Shown here in pieces: positions 19,701 to 22,136 of a DNA stretch of 22,570 bases. The notes under the pieces are model-generated. The model saw only the letters and a list, made by a program, of their open reading frames with translations, was not told where the DNA came from and did not search any database. Source of the stretch: Patescibacteria group bacterium UBA6899. GTDB taxonomy: Bacteria > Patescibacteriota > Minisyncoccia > Phycocordibacterales > UBA6899. How positions within the stretch are numbered: the first letter of the stretch is position 1; every line of letters begins with the position of its first letter. The stretch spans positions 11,782 to 34,351 of the forward strand of contig DKBN01000021.1 of NCBI GenBank assembly GCA_002451235.1, read 5' to 3'. A program made the position numbers and the translations under genes.

Positions 19701-20357
19701 GGCTTCATCTGGCCCCGTGCTCATACCTTGGTCCGTCCCGTCGGATGTCGTTGCATAAAGGGTCCCGAGAGTCACCCAACCGAGGACCGTTCTTTCCATG
19801 CGCTTGAGCGCCGATGGTTCGCTCTCTACGGCAGAAGGAACGATCTCCTGCGGCGTCTCGGGCGCGTTCGCCGAAGATCTGGTGTTGTCGTTCGTGGTGG
19901 GGATGGACGTCTCGGTGGTCCGTTCGCTTGATGAACTTTCCTGCGATCCCTGAGCGGGAGGTGGAAGAGGAGCAGAAGGTGACGCCTCCGCCGGCGTGGT
20001 GGAACTTTCCTCTTGCCTCGAACTATCATTGCTCGACCCCGGAAAGACATCAGCCGGAGCAAAGAGTGGATCGTATGCTGCTCCATTTCGGAACATCACG
20101 TATGCAGAGTTGCCGGTCCCGAAGTCTGCGAATGATGCCGCCTGGGAGAGGTCTTGCGAAAGTGCGTGCTCGGGAGCCATCCATCCTTGGCTTGAGACGG
20201 AGCTCGGGAATACATAGATCGTCCGCTCCTTTTCAGCGAAGACCGCCACCGATGCGGCCCAAACGGCAGCGATAGTGATGATCGCGAGAATGATGATGTT
20301 CGCGCGGAAAGAACGCCGGAATGCTGTGACGAGCCTATGACGGAAATTCTGATACAT
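1704..20357 (-). CDS. Giant modular surface/secreted protein (~6,217 aa), adhesin-like, with DUF2341, tail-collar-like and repeat modules
   Basis: One uninterrupted frame of about 18.65 kb. The preferred start is the ATG at 20357, 14 bases after GGAGGAG (20378-20372); an in-frame ATG at 20393 is the alternative. Approximate residues from 20357: basic n-region and hydrophobic segment 20-41 ending VFA (signal peptide or anchor); Ser/Thr/Pro/Glu-rich linker 106-270; beta domain 270-400; DUF2341 674-776; unassigned 776-1500; three collar-like modules with HxH motifs 1510-1828; a domain duplicated near the C-terminus 1877-2017; two FN3/Ig-like domains 2020-2142 and 2290-2403, each followed or preceded by a sandwich module; eight WNGxxW repeats 2410-2827; beta repeats and long cassettes 3133-5448; second DUF2341 5470-5580; LamG-like 5576-5780; Cys-containing tail to 6217. 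There is no LPXTG, C-terminal membrane helix or enzymatic signature. Such domains are typical of extracellular binding proteins; adhesion or host attachment is inferred. Stop at 1706-1704; the next gene starts 69 bases on. Single-gene status looks solid; function does not. Confidence 0.9.
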   Translation of the reverse strand: MYQNFRHRLVTAFRRSFRANIIILAIITIAAVWAASVAVFAEKERTIYVFPSSVSSQGWMAPEHALSQDLSQAASFADFGTGNSAYVMFRNGAAYDPLFAPADVFPGSSNDSSRQEESSTTPAEASPSAPLPPPAQGSQESSSSERTTETSIPTTNDNTRSSANAPETPQEIVPSAVESEPSALKRMERTVLGWVTLGTLYATTSDGTDQGMSTGPDEAVSGLPSSNETSTPAMLTPSQDIATTSRSTTTVPEATTSEAHSPAYVSGSENEASTCRTLGIECHVLELSGFGVAGDITDRPITKTTLMISWAATGGKDVSSNDRLIVRTYHDHVWQLAGTIDLGAEISNERRNGYLSFDVPSVTRWADLVTAKVAIEYVRESKADAQVLVDGAWFSIAYQGDDIGLSGSTESASAQPNVVTSLSSADKASRLLRRTTLTDTDGEKIVFTHDAENVHSTLTLKSDETVYPALGEMTQNVMIANDGDAPQEVNLQYHIPDGAELTDLSRWTYSMPYQSSVVTYQTAGYFCDRGWSATTTPDGSYLCSSTSEVHACDDFNVDRTNCLVEDNRVGTVGETQYRDGWATLPTADGSYNADDGIIAKAIEALLPPKGSDKLPSSNRHIIHAASSVTLEPGQVIYLRASFSVPLNSSGDVFLEARGDSDLYGIIKGEWNGSWNHRIPISFSMGASASSTTVVVPIDLSGAPDAFWGKVATSGEDVRFVGRDGSELPSEIIGWDRETHRGTAWVRVLNDALATTTIDLYYDNPGTGLLRAHDAVFRTSNLVPRYAILGNESQIDMSLSIIALGNDVRVQVGDREPSALIDGEHLIVSGVRSGETILSDGPITASVDAVGGTGTIIPYAFASERFVVPKLSEGSQLSFSGSTEEATVSSDAKDILDIIPGHIASTPTDKTNTLAYESADPFLLSYAKEDGTRITVIPPTKGPIYALMHSRFAIGAGEDDTAFTLRCERGVTRSIEGRLKGHTWAEQICTEGDAAGTEALRLSGITHPVGVVLEGVPGKGPIAPIPESEFDRLFVVPQDAETLIAVCDPHDGPVVLELADPKGAVYATSTCEGRGEYPGKAIFETTDQAISAGSELRAAQARGRFGAYMTTKGHLAGTQEIRMLNLWGAIQSRGTGNIVGAPHFGDEEFVLPGEHRQIDVRDDGAPKEHVNELLDTKRDFSSHERPQFHFQYLPRSIGLVRSARGLLGIRQFTVTKVELVHRDLGKADAPLSITYGDNDTWSVEIGDLGPEFRPGKYTLRAVIDEGGATYTDEFDFYWGLLAVNYQESVFTTGEKIRIQMAALSDNGNTLCDAALKLWIAPPGVAETEVPAAASGKCDGNNVIDVPDYEASYTTSATGTYALHLVRLDDNGNILSELHDSFDVRESVPYVIEREGPTRINPTAHYTMKIRVRALQDFSGSIIEKMPGDFIVIDRGNADLKRDGDLITATWDATLHAGDVVDYSYVFDAPDISPYLFLLGPIEMRGGTDAEHFTEARQWQIASDAAGKMLVYWDNQNFIPAGWTCISCASGDLFYGKFAMGSSTYGGTSGTATHTPTALATVYTTSATGVGPITTNNTTNAPLSHSHTLTPGISPASNYPAYRELRVLIANSAGEPAIIPAGAIVPFDVASSSLPTNWYRYDVLDGRYPMGASTTGNIGGSNTHSHTATGTMFAAPESGLRSQGGTNGAVVAAHTHTLTPTSTNVMNNEPPYLETLFARLSATSAPANYMITMWDNTEPSGWVDLSGPGGAFEGKFLKASTTYGGTGGSFTHQHADIIGATTSVANTFSTYSANASNGQAPSTHIHNVDITNFSTESNVPPYVEVIYAKRLSGISVYTQSDYQFFANANALTPTDPWPPGGADLGEDSPIDSSSYSVASGNILRIRMNVTVTNSTSTIGKDAFKLQYVAASDCTSALNWTDVASMSSPSAPWRGYNNGSVANHTTLSTLLLSLSQRAEDYVEENPSTSTPTQIGIGEYGEYDWVVQQNGASAGTNYCFRMVRSDGTPLSSYVNYPQVLTNAAPETPMPSSPFNNEKIATTTPSFQFAAIDQESNDLDYEFQLASTSDLASPIVDRDSTVNPELFDNVNDPANKAPFTSGDTVETKITSGLSNGRTYWWRVRAKDSNGSGTWGSWSAVRSFTIDTSVTRSTWFQATRLQYQTDTLVGTEATNTDAILLITGSTTGSGYSSAINFSDGTIGSVWGQLSFVSDNTNGNVKFEVEYFDATGSWVLIPDSDLPGNAAGFGTSPVSLLTASPVTYPTIRLRANLTAVTGTPKVNNWSVSWGYNVVTPTLYTPFDNQISASSSPYLEFVTTDPNNNTLTYQVSWSTDPSFTSSTTRDSSIITGFRNINWATDTDPFNSGERIRYVFQPSENLTASTTYFWRVRARAPLGENTWSFWSQTYSFTVGTWARVAIWYQTVDGQFANDKLTSLETYGANSLRVATSTPEAMIAYGEGTSQTPKFRIWNGSSWGAQGSASSIAAPLNWVVLRSAPITGKYLLGTIGTNNDSRVQIYDNSAWGTPTMISGTLSNAKARGLDIAFESQSGRAMAVSCNGTAKPIYSIWDGTSWVATGTINVSSPNNCEWIRLASNPTSNEIIMAERDTGRLYEAQVWNGSSWGNATNLGRMSELANEGMSIEYEVSANQAVFIASNNTSNNFAWKAWNGSAWSATTTQNLTRRFEWANLRRDLSTDNMHLCGVDSSNNIFRERWTGAAWAANTNAVTANNHTSRRTDCVFENTVGRVGYIMQVYGDSTANQTRYTYWNGSAWSAVAQVSTLTDTVTDQLARTRADRILGVFFDAANLRYLVSDWNGSAWSVANIIETSPSVTTAPYGEPFMIAPKEPALKGTMIGQPVTFSDGNAPAWKRALWSDTRYGSSTIKYQVEYLDPTGAWTLIPDSAIPGNSTGASSSPLSLSSLDTNTYSTIRLKANLTCASSALCPYVNDWTVEWAEGVNLSGTAKKEDLTTDETSGTVAVAVNGTLQAGKTGTIGANGQWQIQNVTVFPNDIVTLWISGASAGARAVNVAKYTVSGDMGGFSLNGRWLTVGSASSTGTTLTLTDLSKYDNSVSANNDIFDDVSAGGDLTVCAVSGCSNAGLYVLSGTTFRPNASTAKTINTYNLRIAGGITADGNTIKAGGDWRNLGGFTANTSTVVFNATSTARVIDQTGAATTTFYAVTFGESGNTGSWSLASDLTATGTANLSYGTLSPGNASLTFQGDLTIGSSATFTKGNATTTFSGSTSKALTDNTASKQDLGRILIDGTAKTLTIGSDIRATDVTIGADDTLDAGASWNMNVIGNFRNNNTFTARTGTVTLLASTTGKVIDPGGSSFYDLTFNGAGGTWGFTPTSATATNNVTISTGTPTLPTGTLAVGGSFLNTGGSFVAGSGIVRMTSTASGKSVQANGVSFNELQFAGSGGTWSFSDTNATTTGLFAIVAGTITLPSGTLAVGMDFRNSGTFSANSGTLRMYASSGSRTITANGSSFANLQIAGAGNFSFADANATATADVAITAGSLTFPSSNFGIGGSFTNSGTFVPGLSLVLFNASSGSRSINPGNSTFYAVTINGAGNFTITGNATTTKDFSLLSAGAFTLNSSLTLAVGGAFLNQVGGATTTWSGSTLLFYSGTSYAINTKTLGGDVYGTLKTWATTQIRMWNSSAATYSMDPSGSVYSQNNNAVSGDLYIYGNYSKISGTDYWSYATDFDGTALGGSPRQVSVRFAPSATATYTGATLAIVGGATATTSIDRQSTGNYALQLNNATITAQYYQFKNLGQYGLQLLGATAVTSLRDGDYELDVNGGSMLTVASSTIDANPALQIYTVKFATSTGITSGYNVTETGTPASYWRFKQHYGNYAGENYDNDPGGNPGYIRWDDSNFVISISGTAYSDAGATPMGSPTCDNVTNVVRVKVNGQGNFAAPCNSSNGTFTVSGVTFSGDTVMTIYLDTNGGARAVTVTRSAVADLSGIKLYQNRVIVRHEDVTPISIADMKWYDGSNDSDIPFTAATSAPNTLTVKPDTEFWVWAGKTFVPGGNITLQSGGSGNAWDGKFHVDNNATFTAQGTETHSVGGGFQVDSGGTFTSANSTFIFTATTTGKLITSINPLAFYHLTFNGAGGGWALSADTQVNGTLAMNAGTLSGTANLTENGTSATGAGVIAMTGGTFQMANGGMFGGIQDWSFYNLTLAGSGTTTTKTGSSTISISNILSIFSNHVLQAGTSSAWTLSGSGTPFSLQGTLSSQTGVFRYAATGATSIIPASYWRLQLAPNGAGSPTYTLGAGSFTTESMFSIGDGSNPVTVTANTNDPAITFNGDMAINPSATFVGSDTGTLNILHDWTNSGTFTSSGGTITFAATTTGRTITPGYSPFGVVNFNSASGGWTIAGNATSSGSFSLTAANSFTQASGTVLEVKGAFSNQVGGSATTWTGTTLYLNASSSFSINAKASGGDSYDRIQSGNGTAVRMWNSDANTITTGTNASLYSQNHAGVSGSLQIWGNYQKTNGADYWSYATDFDGTALGGSPRQVNVRFAPSATATYSGTAALEVVGAAGATTSLDRVSSGNYSFNISGGSTTMSFMSIRNSDTSGLNFSGAPVVNKIDDSDFELGINGGEMITVAGVTIDANPLKTFFRDRFATSTGISSGYNVKATGATSFAWRFNLHYGNYAGEAHDSDPGGDPGYIIWDDSAANITISGNVYDDEGVTPIGAPTCDGVTQNVRLKVQGAGSYMSACNVSTGAFSISNVIFNPGDTLTLYLDTNGGARAANVSIDPSTNIPNMHLYRDRVIVRHEDTSPITIAKMDAYDQGQDSDIPFTVNLGSPNMLTLRSGTGLVIWNSKTFDPQGNITLNANASANAWDGTLHLDPSALFTGAGNTHTIGGQFLADSGATLLVGSTTMIFTATSSGKLIAASSSLAFGSLRFNGSGGGWNISGVGTSTGNVTITQGAVTLPASTLAVAGSFDNAGGSFTSTGNTLHLYATSSGNVVRMGGSSLGDLEFSGTNGGWTIADMNATTTGSVTIGAGSVNLPSGTLAVGANFQNQGGTFSPGSGTIRMTSTSGNRSIRFGGSNANNLQFAGSSTFAFLDADATTTGDLLILSGTTTFPSDAIAVGGSFDSSGAFSAGTSTLFLTATGSAKTVNSRASSFANVVIAASSGGGIIITGNATTTGNFSLLTAPFFTVSSGVTLAVGGQFTNAVGGSITTWSGSTLSLYGSQDYSINGKTTGSDGYDYLRVASSTQIRSWNSSSTAIYTGPNSSWYSQNNGATNGSLYIYGNYSKTSGTDYWNYANDFDGTVLSGGSRRQANIRFADAATSTYSNASQLQVIGDPAATTTIDRISAGSYAVTIDSSTLNASYHQWRSLGRKGLNLSGNTTLSAFGNGDFQLAVSGGTMVTIASTTIDQNASQYFSNDIFATSTGVTGGANVTRVGTTSNAITFQNESGNFAGESHDEDGIDACGSIRWTDSACLFVDQSTYRWRNDDGGEGVPAVNWYDSNWTKRERVRVVNTSTTTLSDVQVPLNVPYDSDMKSDFSDLRFTDSGGTTTIPHWVQSYVSSASSSVWVRVPSIAASSYADIYMYFGNGAANDAASGTSTFKFFDNFESGGISAYAGDTTLFAASTNFNYERTYGLAASPGNTGAQATHGIYQTGVSVSQGTSFRYYQYVDSTTSDEPCTMFAVQTPGSNSQNYATCLTPFGADKISISKNAVYNGRSAGATELATSSVTFSTGWYESDVDWFPSGRIDLTVYDPNGNFFASTTAVDASYSSGGTGFTFWGQHGGWDVYTARTYYPSKPTATFGVKQGNSGATWKTAENTVLMSQLPNQNVRLRLTIKNSGTSVTNQNFRLQVAPKGVAPNCESVSSANYSDIPTTSGGCGSGVACMTSSSQFTNQASTTQLLTVPQGYSFAQGQIMKDPSNQSGNIDVGNAQVTEVEYNFQMTAFAVQPAYCFRTTKAGVALDNYSRVAELQLLFPPSLSSWSFNGGNNIALIEGTTTRIYATGTVSDLNGYTDIVAATSTFYRSGATNGRFCTADQNNCYQVASTSCSLSNCSGNTCTLSCSAFIQYFADPTDAGSTYASQFWDAFVDVWDTTNSHATASSTEDVYTLAGLSIPANLNYGSVVVGSDTGSTDATTSVNNTGNSKLNTRIYANGQGMYATTTSSLITYDQQRYSTSTFTYTSCSSCTTLSNSPTTTPYYLNITKPTSTSPFYRDVYWGLNVPNSTAATMHVGSTTFEAIAG
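3620..3950 (-). other. DUF2341 domain, C-terminal copy, within the giant protein
   Basis: The segment opens with W-Y-D-x-x-W-T-K-R and continues through strands ending in a V-x-V-P-x-I and Y-(I/M)-Y-(F/Y) pattern followed by G-N-G-A. This is the usual layout of DUF2341, a beta-sandwich found in large extracellular proteins. It is followed directly by a FFDNFE motif and a LamG/concanavalin-like stretch (about 3630-3020), the common DUF2341-LamG pairing. The first copy in the same protein lies at 18345-18030. Confidence 0.7.
4015..4832 (-). repeat. Long cassette copy C (truncated, ~270 codons)
   Basis: Third copy of the long cassette. It begins with the N-(A/Q)-V-G-G ... TTWSGSTL motif and contains the hallmarks GNYSKTSGTDYW, DFDGT, IDRISAG, TTIDQN, FATSTGV and a D-E-D-G acidic loop. 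It stops after the IRWTDSA segment. The downstream half found in copies A and B is missing, and the frame runs straight into a DUF2341 domain. Confidence 0.8.
4832..5790 (-). repeat. Beta-repeat array III (four ~75-aa units)
   Basis: Four consecutive units encode the pattern GxFxNxGGTFxxGxGT, then a (A/T)(T/S)(S/T)G turn, SSxxNLxFxG, a NATTTG turn and LPSGTLAVG. Unit length is about 225 bases. The array joins cassette copies B and C. The pattern suggests beta-helix or stacked beta-hairpin folding (inference). Confidence 0.75.
5619..7150 (-). repeat. Long cassette copy B (~510 codons)
   Basis: Begins NQVGGSATTW and ends FNGSGGGW. From the Asn codon of the first motif to the Trp codon of the last it spans exactly 508 codons, as copy A does. 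Shared blocks with A include DYWSYATDFDGTALGGSPRQ, FATSTGIxSGYNV, HYGNYAGE, DPGGxPGYI, LDTNGGARA, RVIVRHED, DSDIPFT and NAWDG. The middle part resembles a carboxypeptidase-regulatory-like beta-sandwich. DNA identity with A is very high in places, for example 6826-6880 against 9236-9290. Confidence 0.88.
7150..8160 (-). repeat. Beta-repeat array II (about four divergent units)
   Basis: Sits between cassette copies A and B. Units are less regular than in arrays I and III but keep the GTF-SS-G-IxFxATTTG turn, the LxFNGxGG segment and spacing near 75 residues. The last unit leads into the NQVGG start of cassette B. Confidence 0.6.
8028..9560 (-). repeat. Long cassette copy A (~510 codons)
   Basis: Begins NQVGGATTTW and ends FNGAGGGW, 508 codons later. 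It contains the same ordered blocks as copy B, including DYWSYATDFDGTALGGSPRQ, FATSTGITSGYNV, DNDPGGNPGYIRWDDS, LDTNGGARA, RVIVRHED, DSDIPFT and GNITL. The DxDPGGxPG loop is acidic and might bind Ca2+ (inference). A diverged relative of its middle part lies at about 11510-10990. Confidence 0.88.
9560..10960 (-). repeat. Beta-repeat array I (about six ~75-aa units)
   Basis: Six units with the recurring layout GGxFxNxGTFxxxSGT, AS(S/T)GxxI, SSFxNLxFxGxGxxxF, NATTTxxxxI and LPSGTLAVG. The unit 'LP(S/T)GTLAVG' is the clearest marker and returns every 220-230 bases. The array leads into cassette copy A. Confidence 0.75.
11880..13130 (-). repeat. Eight W-x-G-x-x-W repeats, possible beta-propeller
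   Basis: Eight motifs occur in order: RIWNGSSWG, QIYDNSAWG, SIWDGTSWV, QVWNGSSWG, KAWNGSAWS, ERWTGAAWA, TYWNGSAWS and SDWNGSAWS, near 12968, 12820, 12674, 12522, 12375, 12235, 12075 and 11935. The spacing is 46-54 residues, about the size of a propeller blade. The intervals contain hydrophobic strand-like stretches (for example GLDIAFES, EWIRLASN). An eight-bladed propeller is an inference from the count and period. Confidence 0.65.
13150..13490 (-). other. FN3/Ig-like domain 2 of the giant protein
   Basis: The pattern P-x-x-x-x-P-F-D-N, DPNNNTLTYQVSWSTD, then TTYFWRVRA and WSFWSQTYSFTV is that of the FN3-like domains that follow 'DxDxDxLxYxxQ' strands and end in YxWRVRAxD. It is closely similar in order to the domain at 14300-13935. 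Confidence 0.6.
13935..14300 (-). other. FN3/Ig-like domain 1 of the giant protein
   Basis: Contains P-F-N-N-E, DQESNDLDYEFQLASTSD, RTYWWRVRAKDSNGSG and WSAVRSFTID, in the same order as the domain at 13490-13150. A beta-sandwich segment (VEYFDATGSWVLIPDS, about 13905-13500) follows. A relative of that segment, VEYLDPTGAWTLIPDS, lies at about 11740-11515, so an FN3-plus-sandwich pair appears to have been duplicated. Confidence 0.6.
14870..15840 (-). repeat. Three tandem phage-tail-collar-like modules with HxH motifs
   Basis: Module 1 (15840-15520) has WDNQNFIPAGWTC and GKFAMGSSTYGGTSGTATH; module 2 (15515-15185) has NWYRYDVLDGRYPMGASTTG; module 3 (15180-14870) has WDNTEPSGWVDL and GKFLKASTTYGGTGGSFTH. 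Each has the P-(A/S)-G-W opening or its equivalent, G-(K/R)-(F/Y)-x-x-(G/A)-(S/A)-(S/T)-T, and a Gly-rich loop. His pairs occur as SHSH (near 15605), THSH (near 15370), AHTH (near 15280), THQH (near 15050) and THIH (near 14950). This matches the layout of phage tail collar/short tail fibre tips, where HxH motifs from three chains bind metal. Use of the module for receptor binding here is inference. Confidence 0.7.
18030..18345 (-). other. DUF2341 domain, N-terminal copy, within the giant protein
   Basis: Opens with SWNHRIPISFSMG and continues through VPIDLSGAPDAFW, DVRFVGRDG, LPSEIIGWD, AWVRV and TTTIDLYYDNPG. This is the usual DUF2341 progression (W-x-x-R-x-x-I, L-R-F, W-V-x-V, Y-Y-x-N-x). 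It lies near residues 674-776 of the giant protein. Confidence 0.75.
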
Positions 20358-20399
20358 GCAAAGATACGCCACTCCTCCGAAACGGACTGGCATGTTCGA

Positions 20400-20408
20400 A
20401 TTTTATCA
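20400..20408 (-). promoter_or_regulatory. Candidate extended -10 promoter for the giant gene
   Basis: Minus strand reads TGATAAAAT: a TG extension plus TAAAAT (5 of 6 to consensus). There is no good -35 at 17 bases; TTGAGC (20432-20427) is 21 bases upstream. The predicted transcript start lies near 20393. It would coincide with the upstream in-frame ATG (leaderless reading), or give a leader of about 36 bases carrying GGAGGAG before the ATG at 20357. Confidence 0.35.
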
Positions 20409-20500
20409 CGAAAAACGCGAAAAATGGCTCAATGACAAGCAAATAGTGTTCCAAACGGACGCTCAACCGCAGGCCCTAAAACAGGTTAGAAGAGTTTTCC

Positions 20501-20522
20501 ACACTTTTATGCCTGAAAGTGT
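20501..20522. repeat. Short inverted repeat (7-bp arms, 8-base loop)
   Basis: ACACTTT at 20501-20507 is the reverse complement of AAAGTGT at 20516-20522. No T-tract follows on either strand, so it is not a typical terminator. Function unknown; an operator or chance repeat are both possible. Confidence 0.4.
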
Positions 20523-20594
20523 ATGTGATCGGGTGCGAACAAGCGAAATAGCGGAGATTCGTACAACGGGACCCATCTTCTGGTTACTGATTTT

Positions 20595-20619
20595 ATTAAA
20601 TATAGTTACTATATTTAAT
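20595..20619. repeat. Perfect AT-rich inverted repeat (11-bp arms, 3-base loop)
   Basis: ATTAAATATAG (20595-20605) and CTATATTTAAT (20609-20619) are exact reverse complements around TTA. Further TATAG units at 20620-20624 and 20625-20629 extend the symmetry. It begins 15 bases downstream of the cohesin-like gene's stop and about 240 bases upstream of the giant gene. It could be a regulator-binding site or an atypical terminator; the missing T-tract argues against a classical terminator. Confidence 0.65.
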
Positions 20620-20633
20620 TATAGTATAGGAGA

Positions 20634-22103
20634 TCACATAAGGATCTTCCTGACGTCCTCGACCTCTTTCGCGATCAGCTCCTCAGAGAGGTCGATCGCT
20701 TCGTTGATACGCATCATCACTTCCCTGTCCTGCGCCGACGGGTTGGGTCTTTGGAACAATTGTCCAGTTTGTTCGCCGACCTCCTCCCGCAGGGCGGCAA
20801 AGATGTTCCCGACGATGTCTCGGACCTCATCGCTTTCGCGCTTTGCGACATATTTCTCATGCCTGAATCCGCGCCGTTCAAGTATCAAGAATCCGAGCAG
20901 GAACGCAGAAAGCGCGACCATTGCGATGAATCCGATGAGTGTCCAATTCGTGGATGCCTGCGTCTCGTCCTGGGTAGCAGCGGACGCTGTTTTTATTGTT
21001 CCCGGTATCGTGAATTTCGCCTGCGCTTCGGCAGAATTCCCTGCAGCGTCGAATGCTTTGACGGACACAGAATGGTCCCCTGGTGTCTGGTCCTTGAGTA
21101 TGTATCCGCTATCAGGAACATCGGAGTGATCGATCTTCAGTGGGTTGCTCCCATCTACCGAGATCTCGTAATGGTCGATCCCCGAGAGGGTGTCCGTCGC
21201 GGAAAAAACAAGGGTGACCTCTCCCCCCTGCTCCTTGGGGTCCTTTGTTTCCAGTGTGAACGGCTGCGGCGGATCGGTATCGATCATGAGCTTGCGGTGC
21301 GCTGTCGGTCCCCATCCTCCGTCGTTCTTGTAGCGCAAGTGGAACCACATCGTCCCCTGGGTAAGCGAATCGAACTCCTTGTCTGTGATCGCTGGATCAT
21401 ACGTGGTCGTCGGAACCGTCTTCGGGTTGGTATCGAGTGCGAGGCGCACGACAGTGACGTCGGGAGGAAGATCCCAGGCGAGTTTCGCTTTCTTCGCGAG
21501 CGACCATTTGTTCTCGTCGGGGTGGCTCGTGGAAGTGATGACTGGAAGATCGGGCAGGGGAACATTGAGATCGCTTGGGGGCGAAGCGTCGGAGGGAGTC
21601 GAGGTATCCGTTGGCGGAGATGAAGCAGCAAGGTCGTACGATGCCGACCCTTTGTCCTTGAGGATATCCGTCCCCTTCCCGTCTGCGGCCAGAACGGAAC
21701 CGCTCGCAATCGTGACAGACGCTTTCCCTTCCTTCAAGGCCTTGAATGTGATGGAAATAAGCTGTTGTTTGCCCGCGAGCGCCGAGGTGTTCCCTCCCTC
21801 GAAATTGACCGTGCCGCCGGTGTTGGACGACTTAGGTTCGACGGCCCAGAGGGAGAGGGCGGAACCGATCTTCGAGACCGTCTGGACCGAGAGCAGATCC
21901 TTATCGAAATTGATGGTTGCGTTCGCCGAGTTGAATGAGTCAGACCCAGAGTCGGCCATGATATTGACGGTGAACGTTTTCCCCACTCCGTAGGAACCCG
22001 AGGATGGAGAAAGCGAGAGCGTTGCGGCGTATCCCACGGACGGGAGCAATATCGCGGCAAGCGCGAATCCGAGAGCCAAACATGTCCGCGGGAAAGAGCG
22101 CAT
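20634..22103 (-). CDS. Membrane-anchored cohesin-like/Ig-like domain protein
   Basis: The 489-aa product has a signal peptide (residues 1-26, cleavage likely at GYA-AT). Residues 27-159 resemble a cohesin domain: ATLSLSPSSGSYGVGKTFTV, then INFDKDLLSVQ, a Gly-rich loop, LISITFKAL and ASVTIASGSVLAADGKGTDI, the usual strand order of cohesin-like domains. A Pro/Ser/Asp-rich linker (160-195) is followed by two Ig-like domains (about 196-275 and 276-366; HYEISVDG and VKAFDAAGN are typical). There is one membrane segment (386-408) and an 80-residue charged, mainly helical cytoplasmic tail. Cohesin domains bind dockerin modules; no dockerin is seen in this window, so the partner is unknown. The start has no Shine-Dalgarno: the mRNA carries CCTCCT, not AGGAGG, before ATG. 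The gene follows hsp20 by 33 bases, suggesting one transcript. A cell-surface protein with cytoplasmic contact is inferred. Confidence 0.85.
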   Translation of the reverse strand: MRSFPRTCLALGFALAAILLPSVGYAATLSLSPSSGSYGVGKTFTVNIMADSGSDSFNSANATINFDKDLLSVQTVSKIGSALSLWAVEPKSSNTGGTVNFEGGNTSALAGKQQLISITFKALKEGKASVTIASGSVLAADGKGTDILKDKGSASYDLAASSPPTDTSTPSDASPPSDLNVPLPDLPVITSTSHPDENKWSLAKKAKLAWDLPPDVTVVRLALDTNPKTVPTTTYDPAITDKEFDSLTQGTMWFHLRYKNDGGWGPTAHRKLMIDTDPPQPFTLETKDPKEQGGEVTLVFSATDTLSGIDHYEISVDGSNPLKIDHSDVPDSGYILKDQTPGDHSVSVKAFDAAGNSAEAQAKFTIPGTIKTASAATQDETQASTNWTLIGFIAMVALSAFLLGFLILERRGFRHEKYVAKRESDEVRDIVGNIFAALREEVGEQTGQLFQRPNPSAQDREVMMRINEAIDLSEELIAKEVEDVRKILM

Positions 22104-22136
22104 AGGAGGGATTGTCGTGTGGAGAACGACCGCCGC

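Larger units (their letters stand above)
20358..20633. other. Intergenic region between the cohesin-like and giant-protein genes
   Basis: This 276-base stretch is the largest gene-free region in the window. It holds an AT-rich perfect inverted repeat (20595-20619), a second inverted repeat with 7-bp arms (20501-20522), a possible extended -10 box (20400-20408) and a Shine-Dalgarno-like GGAGGAG (20378-20372). No convincing rho-independent terminator with a GC-rich stem and T-tract is visible on the minus strand. It is AT-richer than the flanking genes. Confidence 0.7.

Noticed and set aside
20501..20522. Inverted repeat as a rho-independent terminator of the cohesin-like gene
   Set aside because: The stem is 7 bp and low in GC, and no T-tract follows on the minus strand.
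20356..21129. Plus-strand frame of 257 codons running through the whole intergenic region
   Set aside because: Most of it is antisense to the cohesin-like gene and no family is recognisable. The intergenic part could be open by chance, and no ribosome site supports its start. A short real gene here is not fully excluded.
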